DNA from: Cellulomonas sp. Root485
GTDB lineage: Bacteria; Actinomycetota; Actinomycetes; Actinomycetales; Cellulomonadaceae
Direction of reading: 5' to 3'
Assembly: GCF_001426705.1 (NCBI RefSeq)
Contig: NZ_LMFC01000005.1
Span: forward strand, 62,001 to 126,000
DNA: 64,000 nt
The notes beneath the pieces are model-generated. The model saw only the letters and a program-made list of their open reading frames with translations. It was not told the origin of the DNA and searched no databases. The position numbers and the translations under genes were made by a program. The number at the start of each line of letters is the position of its first letter. Positions within the stretch are counted from its first letter, which is position 1. Of the stretch, positions 46,780-56,400 are shown in pieces.

Positions 46780-48279
46780 TCAGCCGGCGGTCGCGCTCGC
46801 GCGCATCTCCCGGACGACCGTCACGATGATCTCGCCCGGGTACGCCAGGTCGGCCTCGATGTGGCGGGCGATCGCGACCGCCAGCTGCGGCAGCGCGTAG
46901 TCGTCGACCTCGGACGGCTCCACGATGACGCGGACCTCGCGGCCCGCGGACATGGCCAGCGCGCGCCGCACCCCGGCGTGCGCGGCCACGAGCTGCTCGA
47001 GCTTGTCGATGCGCTCGACGTACTGACCCAGCTCCTCGCGGCGGGCTCCCGGCCGGGACGCCGAGATGGCGTCCGCGACCTGCACGAGCACGGCCTCGAC
47101 CGTCTCCGGCGCCACCTCGTCGTGGTGTGCGGCGATGGCGTTGACGATCGCGGCGGACTCCCCGTGCCGGCGAGCGAGGTCTGCACCGAGCATCGCGTGC
47201 GTGCCCTGCAGCTCCGCGGTCAGCGCCTTGCCGATGTCGTGCAGGAACGCGCCGCGGCGGGTCACCTCGACGTCCGCGCCGAGCTCAGCGGCCAGGGCGC
47301 CGGCGAGCTGGGCGGTCTCCACGAGGTGCTCCAGCACGTTCTGTCCGTAGGACGTGCGCAGGCGCAGCCGACCCAGCGTGCGCACGAGCGTCGGGTGCAA
47401 CCCGCTCACTCCGGCGCGCTCCGCGGCATCGTGCCCGGCCGAGTCGGTGCGCTCGTCGGCACCCGCGAGCGCCTCGGCGTAGGCCTGCTCGATGCGTTGC
47501 GGGTGGATGCGACCGTCCGCCATGAGGGCCTCGAGGGCGACCTGGGCGACCTCACGCCGCTCGGTGTCGAAGCAGGAGAGGACCACCGCGTCGGGCTGGT
47601 CGTCGACGAGGACGTTCACGCCGGTGAGCGCCTCGAAGGACCGGATGTTGCGGCCCTCCTTGCCGATGATCCGACCCTTCATCTCGTCGGACGGGAGCGG
47701 CAGGACGGTGAGCGGTGACTGTGTGCTGGTCGGGACGGCGAGCCGCTGGACCGCCGTGGTGACGATGCGCCGCGCCCGGGCGTCCGCGGACCTGCGCGCC
47801 TGGGCCTCGGCTCGTCGGACCTGCGCGGCCGCATCGTTCTGCGCCTGCTCGACGATCCGCTTGGTCAGCTCGGCTCGGGCGTCGTCCGCCGTGAGGCCGG
47901 TGACGGCCTCGAGCTCCGCGAGCGCGGCCTTCTCGGCTGCCGCAGCACGGGCCGCAGCCGCGCGCTCCGACTCCTCCAGCAGCCGCGCGCTCGCTCGGCG
48001 TGCCTCCGCGGCCGCCTCCGCCTCGGCGCGCACACGGCGTTCGAGCTCGTCGACCTCGGACCGGTCCGTCGCGACGGACTGCTCCCGCTCGGTCAGCCGC
48101 CGCTCGCGCCGTTCGACGTCCTCGCGCATCGCGCGTGCTGCGTCCTTGATGGAGGCGACGTCCGCCTCGGCACGGGAACGCTGCAGGCTGGCCTCCCGAC
48201 GGGCGACGAGGACGAGCACGAGGGCCACGAGACAGGCACCGAGGAGCCCGACGATCGTGCCGGTGGCGCCTGCGTCCAC
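46780..48279 (-). CDS. rny: Ribonuclease Y
   Basis: 499-residue membrane-anchored endoribonuclease that starts mRNA decay. N-terminal helix (about 6-28), a long Ala/Glu/Arg-rich coiled coil (about 30-190), a KH domain with GRIIGKEGRNIRSFEALTGV and an HD domain (HLVETAQLAG, FLHDIGKAL, AHHDEV). GTG at 48279 is fixed by AGGAGG 5-6 nt upstream. It is 134 nt behind recX on the same strand. Confidence 0.9.
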   Translation of the reverse strand: MDAGATGTIVGLLGACLVALVLVLVARREASLQRSRAEADVASIKDAARAMREDVERRERRLTEREQSVATDRSEVDELERRVRAEAEAAAEARRASARLLEESERAAAARAAAAEKAALAELEAVTGLTADDARAELTKRIVEQAQNDAAAQVRRAEAQARRSADARARRIVTTAVQRLAVPTSTQSPLTVLPLPSDEMKGRIIGKEGRNIRSFEALTGVNVLVDDQPDAVVLSCFDTERREVAQVALEALMADGRIHPQRIEQAYAEALAGADERTDSAGHDAAERAGVSGLHPTLVRTLGRLRLRTSYGQNVLEHLVETAQLAGALAAELGADVEVTRRGAFLHDIGKALTAELQGTHAMLGADLARRHGESAAIVNAIAAHHDEVAPETVEAVLVQVADAISASRPGARREELGQYVERIDKLEQLVAAHAGVRRALAMSAGREVRVIVEPSEVDDYALPQLAVAIARHIEADLAYPGEIIVTVVREMRASATAG

Positions 48280-48413
48280 AACGTCCTCCTGGTCCGGCCG
48301 CACGTCGCGCAGCGGGGCCGGTGCGCGGGTAGCGGCCATTGTCGCGCACACCTGCCGCCGTTCGGGGACACGGGCGCCCGACGCGACCGGTGTGTCCCGT
48401 GCCGTCCGGAAGG

Positions 48414-49001
48414 TCACTGCTCCGGTGCGAACCCGTCCAGGTCAGCGTCGGCCGTCGGGTCCTGGGCCGCGAGCTCCTCGCGCACGAGCCGCGCGACGAG
48501 CCCCGGTGGGTAGCCGCGACGTCCGAGCGCCGCGAACGTCCGTCGCGACCGCGTCTGCGCGTCCAGTCCCGAGGTCGAGGCGAGCTTGCGCCGGACGAGC
48601 CTCCGGGCTGCCGACTCCTCGTCGTCCGCGTCGACCTGCTCCAGCGCGTCGCCGGCCACCTCGTCGTCGATCCCCCGGCGGCGCAGCTCGACGGCGATCG
48701 CCCGGCGGGACAGGCCACGCTCCGCGTGCCGCGTCCGGACGACCATCCGCGCGTACTCGACGTCGTCGATCAGCCCGACCTCGGTGAACCGGTCGAGCAC
48801 CCGCTCCGCGACGTCGTCGGGAACGTCCTTGCGCGCCATCGCCTCGGCGAGCTGCGCCCGGCTGCGCGGCGAGGAGGTCAGCAGCCGCAGCGCGATCGCC
48901 CGCGCCACGGACTCCTGATCCGGCTCGGCGTCCTGTGCGGCCGCGCCCGTCGAGGGCGGTTCGGTGCCGAACCGCCCCCGACGTCGGGTACTGCTGGTCA
49001 T
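48414..49001 (-). CDS. recX: RecA regulator RecX
   Basis: 195-residue all-helical modulator of RecA filaments. Three repeats of the RecX fold are recognisable (ALRLLTSSPRSRAQLAEAM; GLIDDVEYARMVVRTRHAERG; RTFAALGRRGYPPGLVARLV). It starts 8 nt behind recA, so the two are co-transcribed and SOS-induced. Confidence 0.93.
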   Translation of the reverse strand: MTSSTRRRGRFGTEPPSTGAAAQDAEPDQESVARAIALRLLTSSPRSRAQLAEAMARKDVPDDVAERVLDRFTEVGLIDDVEYARMVVRTRHAERGLSRRAIAVELRRRGIDDEVAGDALEQVDADDEESAARRLVRRKLASTSGLDAQTRSRRTFAALGRRGYPPGLVARLVREELAAQDPTADADLDGFAPEQ

Positions 49002-49009
49002 CCGACTGC

Positions 49010-50050
49010 TCAGAAGTCCACGGCCGGCACGGCGTCGGCAGGTGCGTCGACACGTGCCCCGATGCCGAGCTTCTCCTTGATCTTCTTGTCCAGCTCGATG
49101 GCCAGGTCCGGGTTGTCCCGCAGGAAGCTGCGGGCGTTCTCCTTGCCCTGACCCAGCTGGTCGCCCTCGTACGTGTACCAGGCGCCGGACTTGCGCACGA
49201 AGCCGTGCTCCACGCCCATGTCGATGAGGCTGCCCTCGCGCGAGATGCCGACCCCGTAGAGGATGTCGAACTCCGCCTGCTTGAAGGGCGGCGCCATCTT
49301 GTTCTTGACGATCTTCACGCGGGTCCGGTTGCCGACGGCCTCCGTGCCCTCCTTGAGCGTCTCGATGCGGCGGATGTCCAGACGCACCGACGCGTAGAAC
49401 TTCAGCGCCTTGCCACCCGTGGTGGTCTCGGGCGACCCGAACATCACGCCGATCTTCTCGCGGAGCTGGTTGATGAAGATGGCCGTGGTGCCGGACGAGT
49501 TGAGCGCGCCGGTGATCTTGCGCAGCGCCTGGGACATGAGCCGGGCCTGGAGGCCGACGTGGCTGTCACCCATCTCGCCCTCGATCTCGGCCTTGGGCAC
49601 GAGCGCGGCGACCGAGTCGACGACGATGACGTCGATGGCGCCCGAGCGGATCAGCATGTCCATGATCTCGAGCGCCTGCTCACCGGTGTCCGGCTGCGAG
49701 ACGAGCAGCGCGTCCGTGTCCACGCCGAGCTTCTTGGCGTACTCCGGGTCCAGGGCGTGCTCGGCGTCGATGAACGCGGCGATCCCGCCGGCCTTCTGCG
49801 CGTTGGCGACCGCGTGCAGCGCGAGCGTGGTCTTGCCGGAGGACTCCGGGCCGTAGATCTCCACGACCCTCCCGCGCGGCAGCCCGCCGATGCCGAGGGC
49901 GACGTCCAGGGCGATGGAGCCGGTGGGGATGACCTCGACCGGAGCGCGGCCGTCGTCCCCGAGCCGCATGATCGACCCCTTGCCGAACTGGCGGTCGATC
50001 TGGCTGAGCGCGGCCTCGAGGGCCTTCTCGCGATCCTTCGGTGCGGGCAT
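49010..50050 (-). CDS. recA: Recombinase RecA
   Basis: 346-residue strand-exchange ATPase and LexA co-protease. Walker [14 protein letters not shown] (about 69-81), Walker [11 protein letters not shown], the L2/DNA-binding [20 protein letters not shown] and C-terminal acidic tail. No intein. ATG at 50050; leader of about 165 nt from an SOS promoter. Confidence 0.98.
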   Translation of the reverse strand: MPAPKDREKALEAALSQIDRQFGKGSIMRLGDDGRAPVEVIPTGSIALDVALGIGGLPRGRVVEIYGPESSGKTTLALHAVANAQKAGGIAAFIDAEHALDPEYAKKLGVDTDALLVSQPDTGEQALEIMDMLIRSGAIDVIVVDSVAALVPKAEIEGEMGDSHVGLQARLMSQALRKITGALNSSGTTAIFINQLREKIGVMFGSPETTTGGKALKFYASVRLDIRRIETLKEGTEAVGNRTRVKIVKNKMAPPFKQAEFDILYGVGISREGSLIDMGVEHGFVRKSGAWYTYEGDQLGQGKENARSFLRDNPDLAIELDKKIKEKLGIGARVDAPADAVPAVDF

Positions 50051-50218
50051 GTCGACCTCGTCTGTCTCGAGCAGCTGCTGCTGCGGTACGGGGGCTGGTC
50101 TTGTTGCGAGCGACGCTATGTCCGACCACCGACATCCCGACCGCACCACCCTCGTCCCCGGGATCCGGCACGCGCCGGCGGGGGCTGTGGGCGGGTCGGT
50201 CGTGCACCCGCGTCCACC

Positions 50219-50247
50219 ACCCTAGCCGAACAGGTGTTCGACGTCTG
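50219..50247 (-). promoter_or_regulatory. recA SOS promoter with LexA box
   Basis: Plus-strand reading CCGAAC-AGGT-GTTCGA at 50226-50241 differs from the LexA consensus at one base. On the minus strand it fills the 17-nt spacer between a -10 TAGGGT (50219-50224) and a weak -35 CAGACG (50242-50247). Confidence 0.85.
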
Positions 50248-50265
50248 CGACACGCCGACGGGTCT

Positions 50266-51042
50266 TCACCGGTCCGGCACCAGCTCGATCTGCTCCCCCG
50301 GCTCCACCACGTGCACCTCCACGGACGGCGCCACCCGGGCTGCCGCGTGGGCGAAGGCCGGTCCCGCGCGGTCCATCCAGCCCGGTGGCAGCCGTCGCGA
50401 CACCGGTGCGTGCAGCGTCCCCCAGTGCACCGGCACCGCCGTCCGGGCGCCGACGCTCGCGCACGCCCGGGCCGCCTGGACCGCGTCCATGTGCCCCCCG
50501 GACAGCCGCGGCCCCCACCCGCCGACGGGCACCAGCGCGAGGTCGATCGGTCCGCCCGCGAGCGCCGGGATGTCCGTCATCGCCGCGAACGGCGCGGTGT
50601 CCCCGGCGAACCAGACCCGGAACGACTCCGTCACGACGACGAACCCGTGCGTCGCGTTCGGCCGGTGCGGCATCGGCCGATGGACATGCACAGCGGGAAC
50701 CTGGCGGAGCCGTACGTCGGAACCGGGGACCTGCCACCACTGCGCGTCCGTGAGCCCGACGGCCGACCCGACGCCGCGGCTGCGCAGCCACCGGGCGTTC
50801 GCCGGGGCGCTGAGCACCGGGACGCTGTCCAGCAGCCGCAGCGAACCGAGCTCGGCGTGGTCGTGGTGCAGGTGGGACAGCAGGACGACGTCGGCGCCTT
50901 CCCAGTGGGCGGGACGGGGGGCGTCCCCCCGGCGCCGCAGCAGCCCGGCGTGCCGCAGCAGCAGGGGGTCGGTGAGCAGGCGGACGCCGTCGACGTCGAG
51001 CACGGTGCTCGCATGTCCCAGCCAGCGCAGCCGCAGGGTCAT
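50266..51042 (-). CDS. MBL-fold metallohydrolase (UlaG-like)
   Basis: 258-residue beta-lactamase-fold hydrolase. LRWLGHASTVLDVDGVRLLTDP starts the fold, the metal motif HxHxDH is LSHLHHDHAEL, a further Asp is in FAGDTAPF and His residues in VPVHWGTL. UlaG and NAPE-PLD-like enzymes share this architecture, so the substrate could be a sugar lactone or phosphodiester lipid; not decided. Its ATG overlaps the stop of the membrane phosphodiesterase (ATGA). Confidence 0.85.
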   Translation of the reverse strand: MTLRLRWLGHASTVLDVDGVRLLTDPLLLRHAGLLRRRGDAPRPAHWEGADVVLLSHLHHDHAELGSLRLLDSVPVLSAPANARWLRSRGVGSAVGLTDAQWWQVPGSDVRLRQVPAVHVHRPMPHRPNATHGFVVVTESFRVWFAGDTAPFAAMTDIPALAGGPIDLALVPVGGWGPRLSGGHMDAVQAARACASVGARTAVPVHWGTLHAPVSRRLPPGWMDRAGPAFAHAAARVAPSVEVHVVEPGEQIELVPDR

Positions 51043-53117
51043 GGCCGCAGTCCGGCGGCGTCCGCCCAGCGGACCAGCTGTTCGTGCACCGTCTCGGCGC
51101 CCACGAGGATCTCGTCGTCGCCGACGGGCTCGCGCAGCTCGTCGGCCATCGCCCACCGCGTCGGGTGCAGCAGGAACGCGTGGTTCTGCGCGCCGCCGAT
51201 GCCGCCGTGCGACCCGACCTGCCCCTCGAACGCGTGCACGTGCCCGGTGTCGGTGACGGTCGAGATCAGGAGCAGGTCGCCCGTGTGCGGGAGCCGTGCC
51301 GCGCGCACCAGGTCGGCGTGCCCGCGCGGACCGTAGGGCAGCAGCGGATCCTCGCCCTCGGGCACCGCTCCGTCCTGCTCCAGCAGGACCAGCCCGCGGG
51401 GGCCGATCGCGACGAGGCCCTGCTCCTCGGTGTCGACCACGACGACCCCGACGCCCGGCCGGGCCGCGAGCCCGGTCACGAGCCCCGGCCAGCGCTCCTG
51501 AAAGTCCTCGAGCGTCAACCGGTGCGGCACCTGCGGGAACCAGACGAGCCCGAGGTTGCCCGAACCCACGGTGACCACGTCGGGCAGGTCCCCCGCCGCG
51601 GCGGGCTGCTTGGGGCGCCCCTGGTCGGGCCCGAGGACCGTCGACCCGCGGGAGAGGTTCAGCGCGCTGTTGACGAGGGCATTGAGCAGCCCCCAGTCCT
51701 CGCCGGTGTCGCTCGTGACACCGTCGGCGGCCGGCTCGGCCATGAGCGCACGCACGGAGTCGAGCAACGTCTCGCCCCCGAGCTGCTCGTACGTGGCACC
51801 GAGCGCCTGACCATGGTCGGAGACCACGACGATCTCGTAGTCCCGGGGCGCGACGGCGACGACGCGTTCGAACGTGCCGAGCACACGGTCCAGGCCCTCG
51901 AGCGACCGCAGCGACTCGGGGCGCGTCGGTCCCGCGTGGTGCGCGATCTCGTCGTAGTCCACGAGGTCGACGTAGATCGTGGGAGACCCGCGCAGCAGCG
52001 CCTCGGCCACCAGCGAGGTGTTCAGGTCCCGCAGGAGCACGTTGGTGATCCCGCGCAGGACGACGTACCAGCCGGCGCGGGAGATGCGCGGCTGCACGTC
52101 ACGGATCCGCTGGCGGTGCGCCTGGTAGAGCTCCTTGAACATCTCGCCGACGGACAGGCTCACGGCGCGGGCCAGCACGAACGGGCTCGCGAAGAAGCGC
52201 ACGTACGCCGGGCCCGGACCCAGACCGCCGTCGGGGCCCTTGGTGCGCGACCGGCTCATCACCACGAAGGCCGTCGCGGCGTCGCCGGAGAACATCGTCG
52301 AGACCGCCGTCCCCCCGCCCGCGAGCAGTCCCTTGCCGGTGGTCAGCCGCTGCTCCACGAGCGCGGCGTCCTCGGGGTGGTTGGTCACGACGAGCCGGCC
52401 GAGGTCGCGGTCCCACCAGCGGAACGCGGGGATCTGGGACGAGTCGCCGTGCAGCAGGCCGGCCTGGCTGGCGGGCGTCGTCGACGGGATCCGGGCCCAC
52501 CAGTCCTCGAGCGTGTGGGTGCCCGTGCTCATCCACCGCTGCACGTTGGGCGCCAGCCCCGCCTCGATGGCCTCCCGCAGCACCGGTGCGGCGACGCCGT
52601 CGAGCTGCACGACGAGCATCCCGGCCGGGCGCGGCTCGCCCGCCGACGGTGCACGGACGCCTTCGCGCCGGGCCTGCCGACGCGCTCGCCGCACCAGGTC
52701 GGAGACCACGTAGTCGCTGTTGCTCGAGCCGATCGCCCACCGTCCGACCGCCATCACGATCGCGGTGAGCACCAGGACTCCGAGGACGGACCAGAGGTTG
52801 TCCGCACCGATGCCGGGCACGACCGACAGCGCCAGCCACAGGACCGCCACCTGCGCGAGGAGCCCGAGGCCCAGGGCGAGCGCGGCGCTCCCCCGGCGTG
52901 CGAGGAACCGCAGCGGGGCCCGCAGGAGCAGGTCGCCGACCGCCACGACGGCCGCCGCGAGCACGATCGCCCATGGTGTGTCGGCCCTGACGCCGTCGAT
53001 CAGCGCGACCGCGACGGCCAGGCCCACCGTCGTGGTCAGGAGGGTGAGCACCGCCTCGCCGACGTCGCGCAGCGTGGGCATCCAGGACGGGGTGCGCGGT
53101 CGGCTCGACGACGTCAT
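51039..53117 (-). CDS. Membrane protein: phage-holin-like helices fused to an alkaline-phosphatase-fold domain
   Basis: 692 residues. Residues about 20-130 form four hydrophobic helices of the Phage_holin_4_2 type. The rest has the alkaline phosphatase/phosphodiesterase fold: MLVVQLDGVAAPVLREA (metal Asp), SQAGLLHGDSSQIPAF with a candidate nucleophile Ser/Thr, IYVDLVDYDEIAHHAGP (Asp and His-His) and VVVSDHGQALG, with GSHGGIGG near the end. Likely a membrane-bound phosphodiesterase, active side not determined. Despite the holin label there is no prophage nearby. Confidence 0.85.
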   Translation of the reverse strand: MTSSSRPRTPSWMPTLRDVGEAVLTLLTTTVGLAVAVALIDGVRADTPWAIVLAAAVVAVGDLLLRAPLRFLARRGSAALALGLGLLAQVAVLWLALSVVPGIGADNLWSVLGVLVLTAIVMAVGRWAIGSSNSDYVVSDLVRRARRQARREGVRAPSAGEPRPAGMLVVQLDGVAAPVLREAIEAGLAPNVQRWMSTGTHTLEDWWARIPSTTPASQAGLLHGDSSQIPAFRWWDRDLGRLVVTNHPEDAALVEQRLTTGKGLLAGGGTAVSTMFSGDAATAFVVMSRSRTKGPDGGLGPGPAYVRFFASPFVLARAVSLSVGEMFKELYQAHRQRIRDVQPRISRAGWYVVLRGITNVLLRDLNTSLVAEALLRGSPTIYVDLVDYDEIAHHAGPTRPESLRSLEGLDRVLGTFERVVAVAPRDYEIVVVSDHGQALGATYEQLGGETLLDSVRALMAEPAADGVTSDTGEDWGLLNALVNSALNLSRGSTVLGPDQGRPKQPAAAGDLPDVVTVGSGNLGLVWFPQVPHRLTLEDFQERWPGLVTGLAARPGVGVVVVDTEEQGLVAIGPRGLVLLEQDGAVPEGEDPLLPYGPRGHADLVRAARLPHTGDLLLISTVTDTGHVHAFEGQVGSHGGIGGAQNHAFLLHPTRWAMADELREPVGDDEILVGAETVHEQLVRWADAAGLRP

Positions 53118-53129
53118 CGGTGCTCTCTC

Positions 53130-53363
53130 CTAGGCCCGGGGCGGTGCGGGGCGGCGGGCGTCGGCACCCCAGCGTGCGTTCTCCGGGATCTCGAGCTCGT
53201 CGCACAGGGCGTGCCACACGGTGCGCGGCTCCACGTTGTCGTCGAGCGCCTGCATCGCGGTGCGCTGGTCGAGCCCTCGGAGCACGAGCTCTCGCGTGAG
53301 CTCCCTGCCGTGCGCGCTGCCGAGGACGTCGTCCACCAGCAGCCAGAACTCTCGTAGCCTCAC
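53130..53363 (-). CDS. DUF3046 protein
   Basis: 77-residue actinobacterial protein, starting MRLREFWLLVDDVLG, with RELVLRGLDQRTAMQALDDN, VWHALCDE and IPENARWG, all typical of DUF3046. Usually found near recA. GTG start at 53363. Function unknown. It heads a minus-strand series continuing with the phosphodiesterase and metallohydrolase. Confidence 0.87.
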   Translation of the reverse strand: MRLREFWLLVDDVLGSAHGRELTRELVLRGLDQRTAMQALDDNVEPRTVWHALCDELEIPENARWGADARRPAPPRA

Positions 53364-53413
53364 GAGGGACAGCCTGCCACCCTCCGGGAGGGGCGGGTGT
53401 CGGTCGTGACCTA

Positions 53414-53419
53414 CACAAT
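53414..53419 (+). promoter_or_regulatory. Leaderless -10 (CACAAT), 6 nt before the start at 53426
   Basis: Matches TATAAT at four positions; weaker than the other leaderless promoters in the window but at the same spacing. TACACA two bases upstream is the alternative. Confidence 0.55.
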
Positions 53420-53425
53420 GGCCGG

Positions 53426-56400
53426 GTGGTGCTCGATCGCTTCTCCGACCCGACCAGGACCTGGTTCACGGGGGCGTTCGCCGAGCCCACGCCCGCGCAG
53501 CTGGGTGCGTGGACCGCGATCGCCGGTGGAGAGCACGCGCTCGTCGTCGCACCCACCGGCTCGGGCAAGACGCTCGCCGCGTTCCTCTGGGCGCTCGACG
53601 GCCTCCTGACCGGCCAGCGGCCCGACGACCCGGTCGAGCGCTGCCGGGTCCTGTACGTCTCGCCGCTCAAGGCGCTCGCCACGGACGTGGAACGGAACCT
53701 GCGCTCCCCCCTGGTCGGCATCCGGCAGGCGGCGGGCAGGCTGGGGCTGGAGCTGCCGGAGGTCACGGTCGGCATCCGCACCGGGGACACCCCGCCGAAC
53801 GAGCGCCGGGCCTTCGCGACGAAGCCGCCGGACATCCTCATCACCACGCCGGAATCGCTCTACCTGGTCCTCACGTCCGGCGCCCGGGCGGGGCTCGCGG
53901 GGGTGCGCACGGTCATCATCGACGAGATCCATGCCGTCGCCGGCACCAAGCGTGGTGCTCACCTCGCCGTGTCGCTCGAACGGCTCGACGCCCTGCTCGA
54001 CCACCCCGGCGGTCCGGGTCCGGCCCAGCGGATCGGGCTGTCCGCCACGGTCCGGCCCGTGGACGCGGTCGCACAGTTCCTGGGCGGTGCCCGCAGCCCG
54101 GAGGACCGGGGGCGCGCCGTCACGGTCGTGCAGCCGCCGTCGACCAAGAAGATCGTGGTCGACGTCGTCGTGCCCGTGCCGGACCTGTCGGACCTGCGCG
54201 GCACCGACGTCACCCCCGACGACCTCGACCTGTCCGGCGCGGCCGCCGGCCAGCTGCCCCGGCCGTCGATCTGGCCGCACGTCGAGGAGCGCGTCGTCGA
54301 CCTGGTCGCCGAGCACCGGTCCACGCTGGTGTTCACCAACTCCCGGCGCGGCGCGGAACGCCTCACCGCACGGATGAACGAGGTCTGGGCCGAGCGCTCG
54401 GGGCAGGACGTGCCGGACCCCGCGACCCTGCGCGCAGCGGCGGTCCCGGCGCAGTCGGGCACGGCTGTCGGCATCGACACCCGGCACGCGTCGACCATCC
54501 TGGCGCGCGCGCACCACGGCTCGATGAGCCGCGCGGAACGCACCCGCACGGAGTCGGAGCTCAAGGCCGGGCTGCTGCCCGCCGTGGTGGCCACCAGCTC
54601 CCTGGAGCTCGGCATCGACATGGGGGCCATCGACCTGGTGGTGCAGGTCGGGTCGCCGCCGTCGGTCGCCAGCGGGCTGCAGCGCGTCGGCCGCGCCGGC
54701 CACCAGGTCGGTGCCGTGTCCCGCGGGATCGTCTTCCCGACGTTCCGGGGCGAGCTCGTGCCGGCGGCCGTCACCGCGCAGCGCATGCGGGACGGCGCGC
54801 TCGAGGCCATGCGGGTCCCGCGCAACCCGCTCGACGTCCTCGCGCAGCAGATCGTGGCGATGGTCGCCGTCGAGGACTGGTCGCTCGACGAGCTGTCGGC
54901 CGTGGTCCGGCGGGCGGCGCCGTTCTCCGGGCTGGGCGAGGCGACGCTGCGCGCGGTGCTCGACATGCTCGCGGGCCGGTACCCGAGCGAGGAGTTCGCG
55001 GAGCTGCGGCCCCGCATCGTGTGGGACCGGGTGCGGGACGTGCTCAGCGGGCGGCCCGGCGCGCTGCGGCTCGCGGTGACCAGCGGCGGCACCATCCCCG
55101 ACCGTGGCCTGTTCGGCGTGTTCCTGGCGGGCAGCGCGACCACCAGCGACGTCCCGGTCGACGCCGAGCGCTCGGGCGGGACGGTCCGCGGAGGCAAGCG
55201 CGTCGGTGAGCTCGACGAGGAGATGGTCTACGAGTCGCGGGTGGGCGACATGTTCACGCTCGGCTCCAGCACGTGGCGCATCGACGACATCACGCCGGAC
55301 CGCGTCCTGGTGACGCCCGCCCCGGGGGTGCCGGGCCGGCTGCCGTTCTGGAAGGGCGACTCCCCGGGGCGGCCCGCGGAGCTCGGCCAGGCGATGGGCG
55401 CCTGGGTGCGCGAGCTCAGCGCGCTGCCCGACGACGACGCCCGCAGCCGTGTCGAGGCCGCCGGGCTGGACGCGTGGGCCGCGGACAACCTGCTCACGTA
55501 CCTGCGCGAGCAGCGCGAGGCGACGGGCGAGCTTCCGTCGGACACCGTGCTGGTGGTCGAGCGGTTCCGGGACGAGCTCGGCGACTGGCGGGTGGTCCTG
55601 CACTCCCCCTACGGGGCGCGCGTGCACGCGCCGTGGGCGATCGTCATCGGCGCGCGGCTGCGCGAGCGGTACGGCGTCGACGCCGCGGCCATGCACTCCG
55701 ACGACGGGATCGTCCTGCGGCTTCCGGACATGCTGGACGCCGGAGACGGCTCGCTGGTCGACGACCCGTGGGCGGAGTCCACCGGGCCGGGTGTCGACCT
55801 GGCGGACCTCCTCGTCGACCCGGACGAGGTCCTCGACGCGGTCAAGGCCGAGCTCGGCTCGTCGGCCATGTTCGGTGCCCGGTTCCGCGAGGCCGCGAGC
55901 CGTGCGCTGCTGCTCCCCCGGCGCCGGCCGGACCGCCGCCAGCCGCTCTGGCAGCAGCGGCAGCGGTCGGCGCAGCTGTTGTCCGTGGCGTCCGAGTACC
56001 CCGACTTCCCGATCCTGCTCGAGGCCGTCCGCGAGTGCCTGCAGGACGACTTCGACACCGAGGCGCTCACCACTCTCATGCGCGACGTCGTGGCCCGCCG
56101 GGTCCGGGTCGTCGAGGTCACGACCACGCAGCCGTCGCCCTTCGCGCAGTCGCTGCTGTTCGGCTACACGGCGCAGTTCCTCTACGACGGCGACGCCCCG
56201 CTGGCCGAGCGCCGTGCCGCTGCCCTGACGCTCGACCCGACCCTGCTGGCCGAGCTGCTCGGCCAGGGCGGCGAGTCGCAGCTGGCCGACCTGCTCGACC
56301 CCGAGGCCGTGGTGCGCACCGAGGCGGAGCTGAGCGGACGGGCGCCCGAACGGCAGGCGGGCACCCTGGAGCAGCTGGCCGACGCCGTCCGACGCCACGG

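Noticed and set aside
51039-53117. Prophage remnant suggested by holin-like helices
   Set aside because: The helices are part of a 692-residue chromosomal enzyme conserved beside recA; no phage genes or attachment sites nearby.
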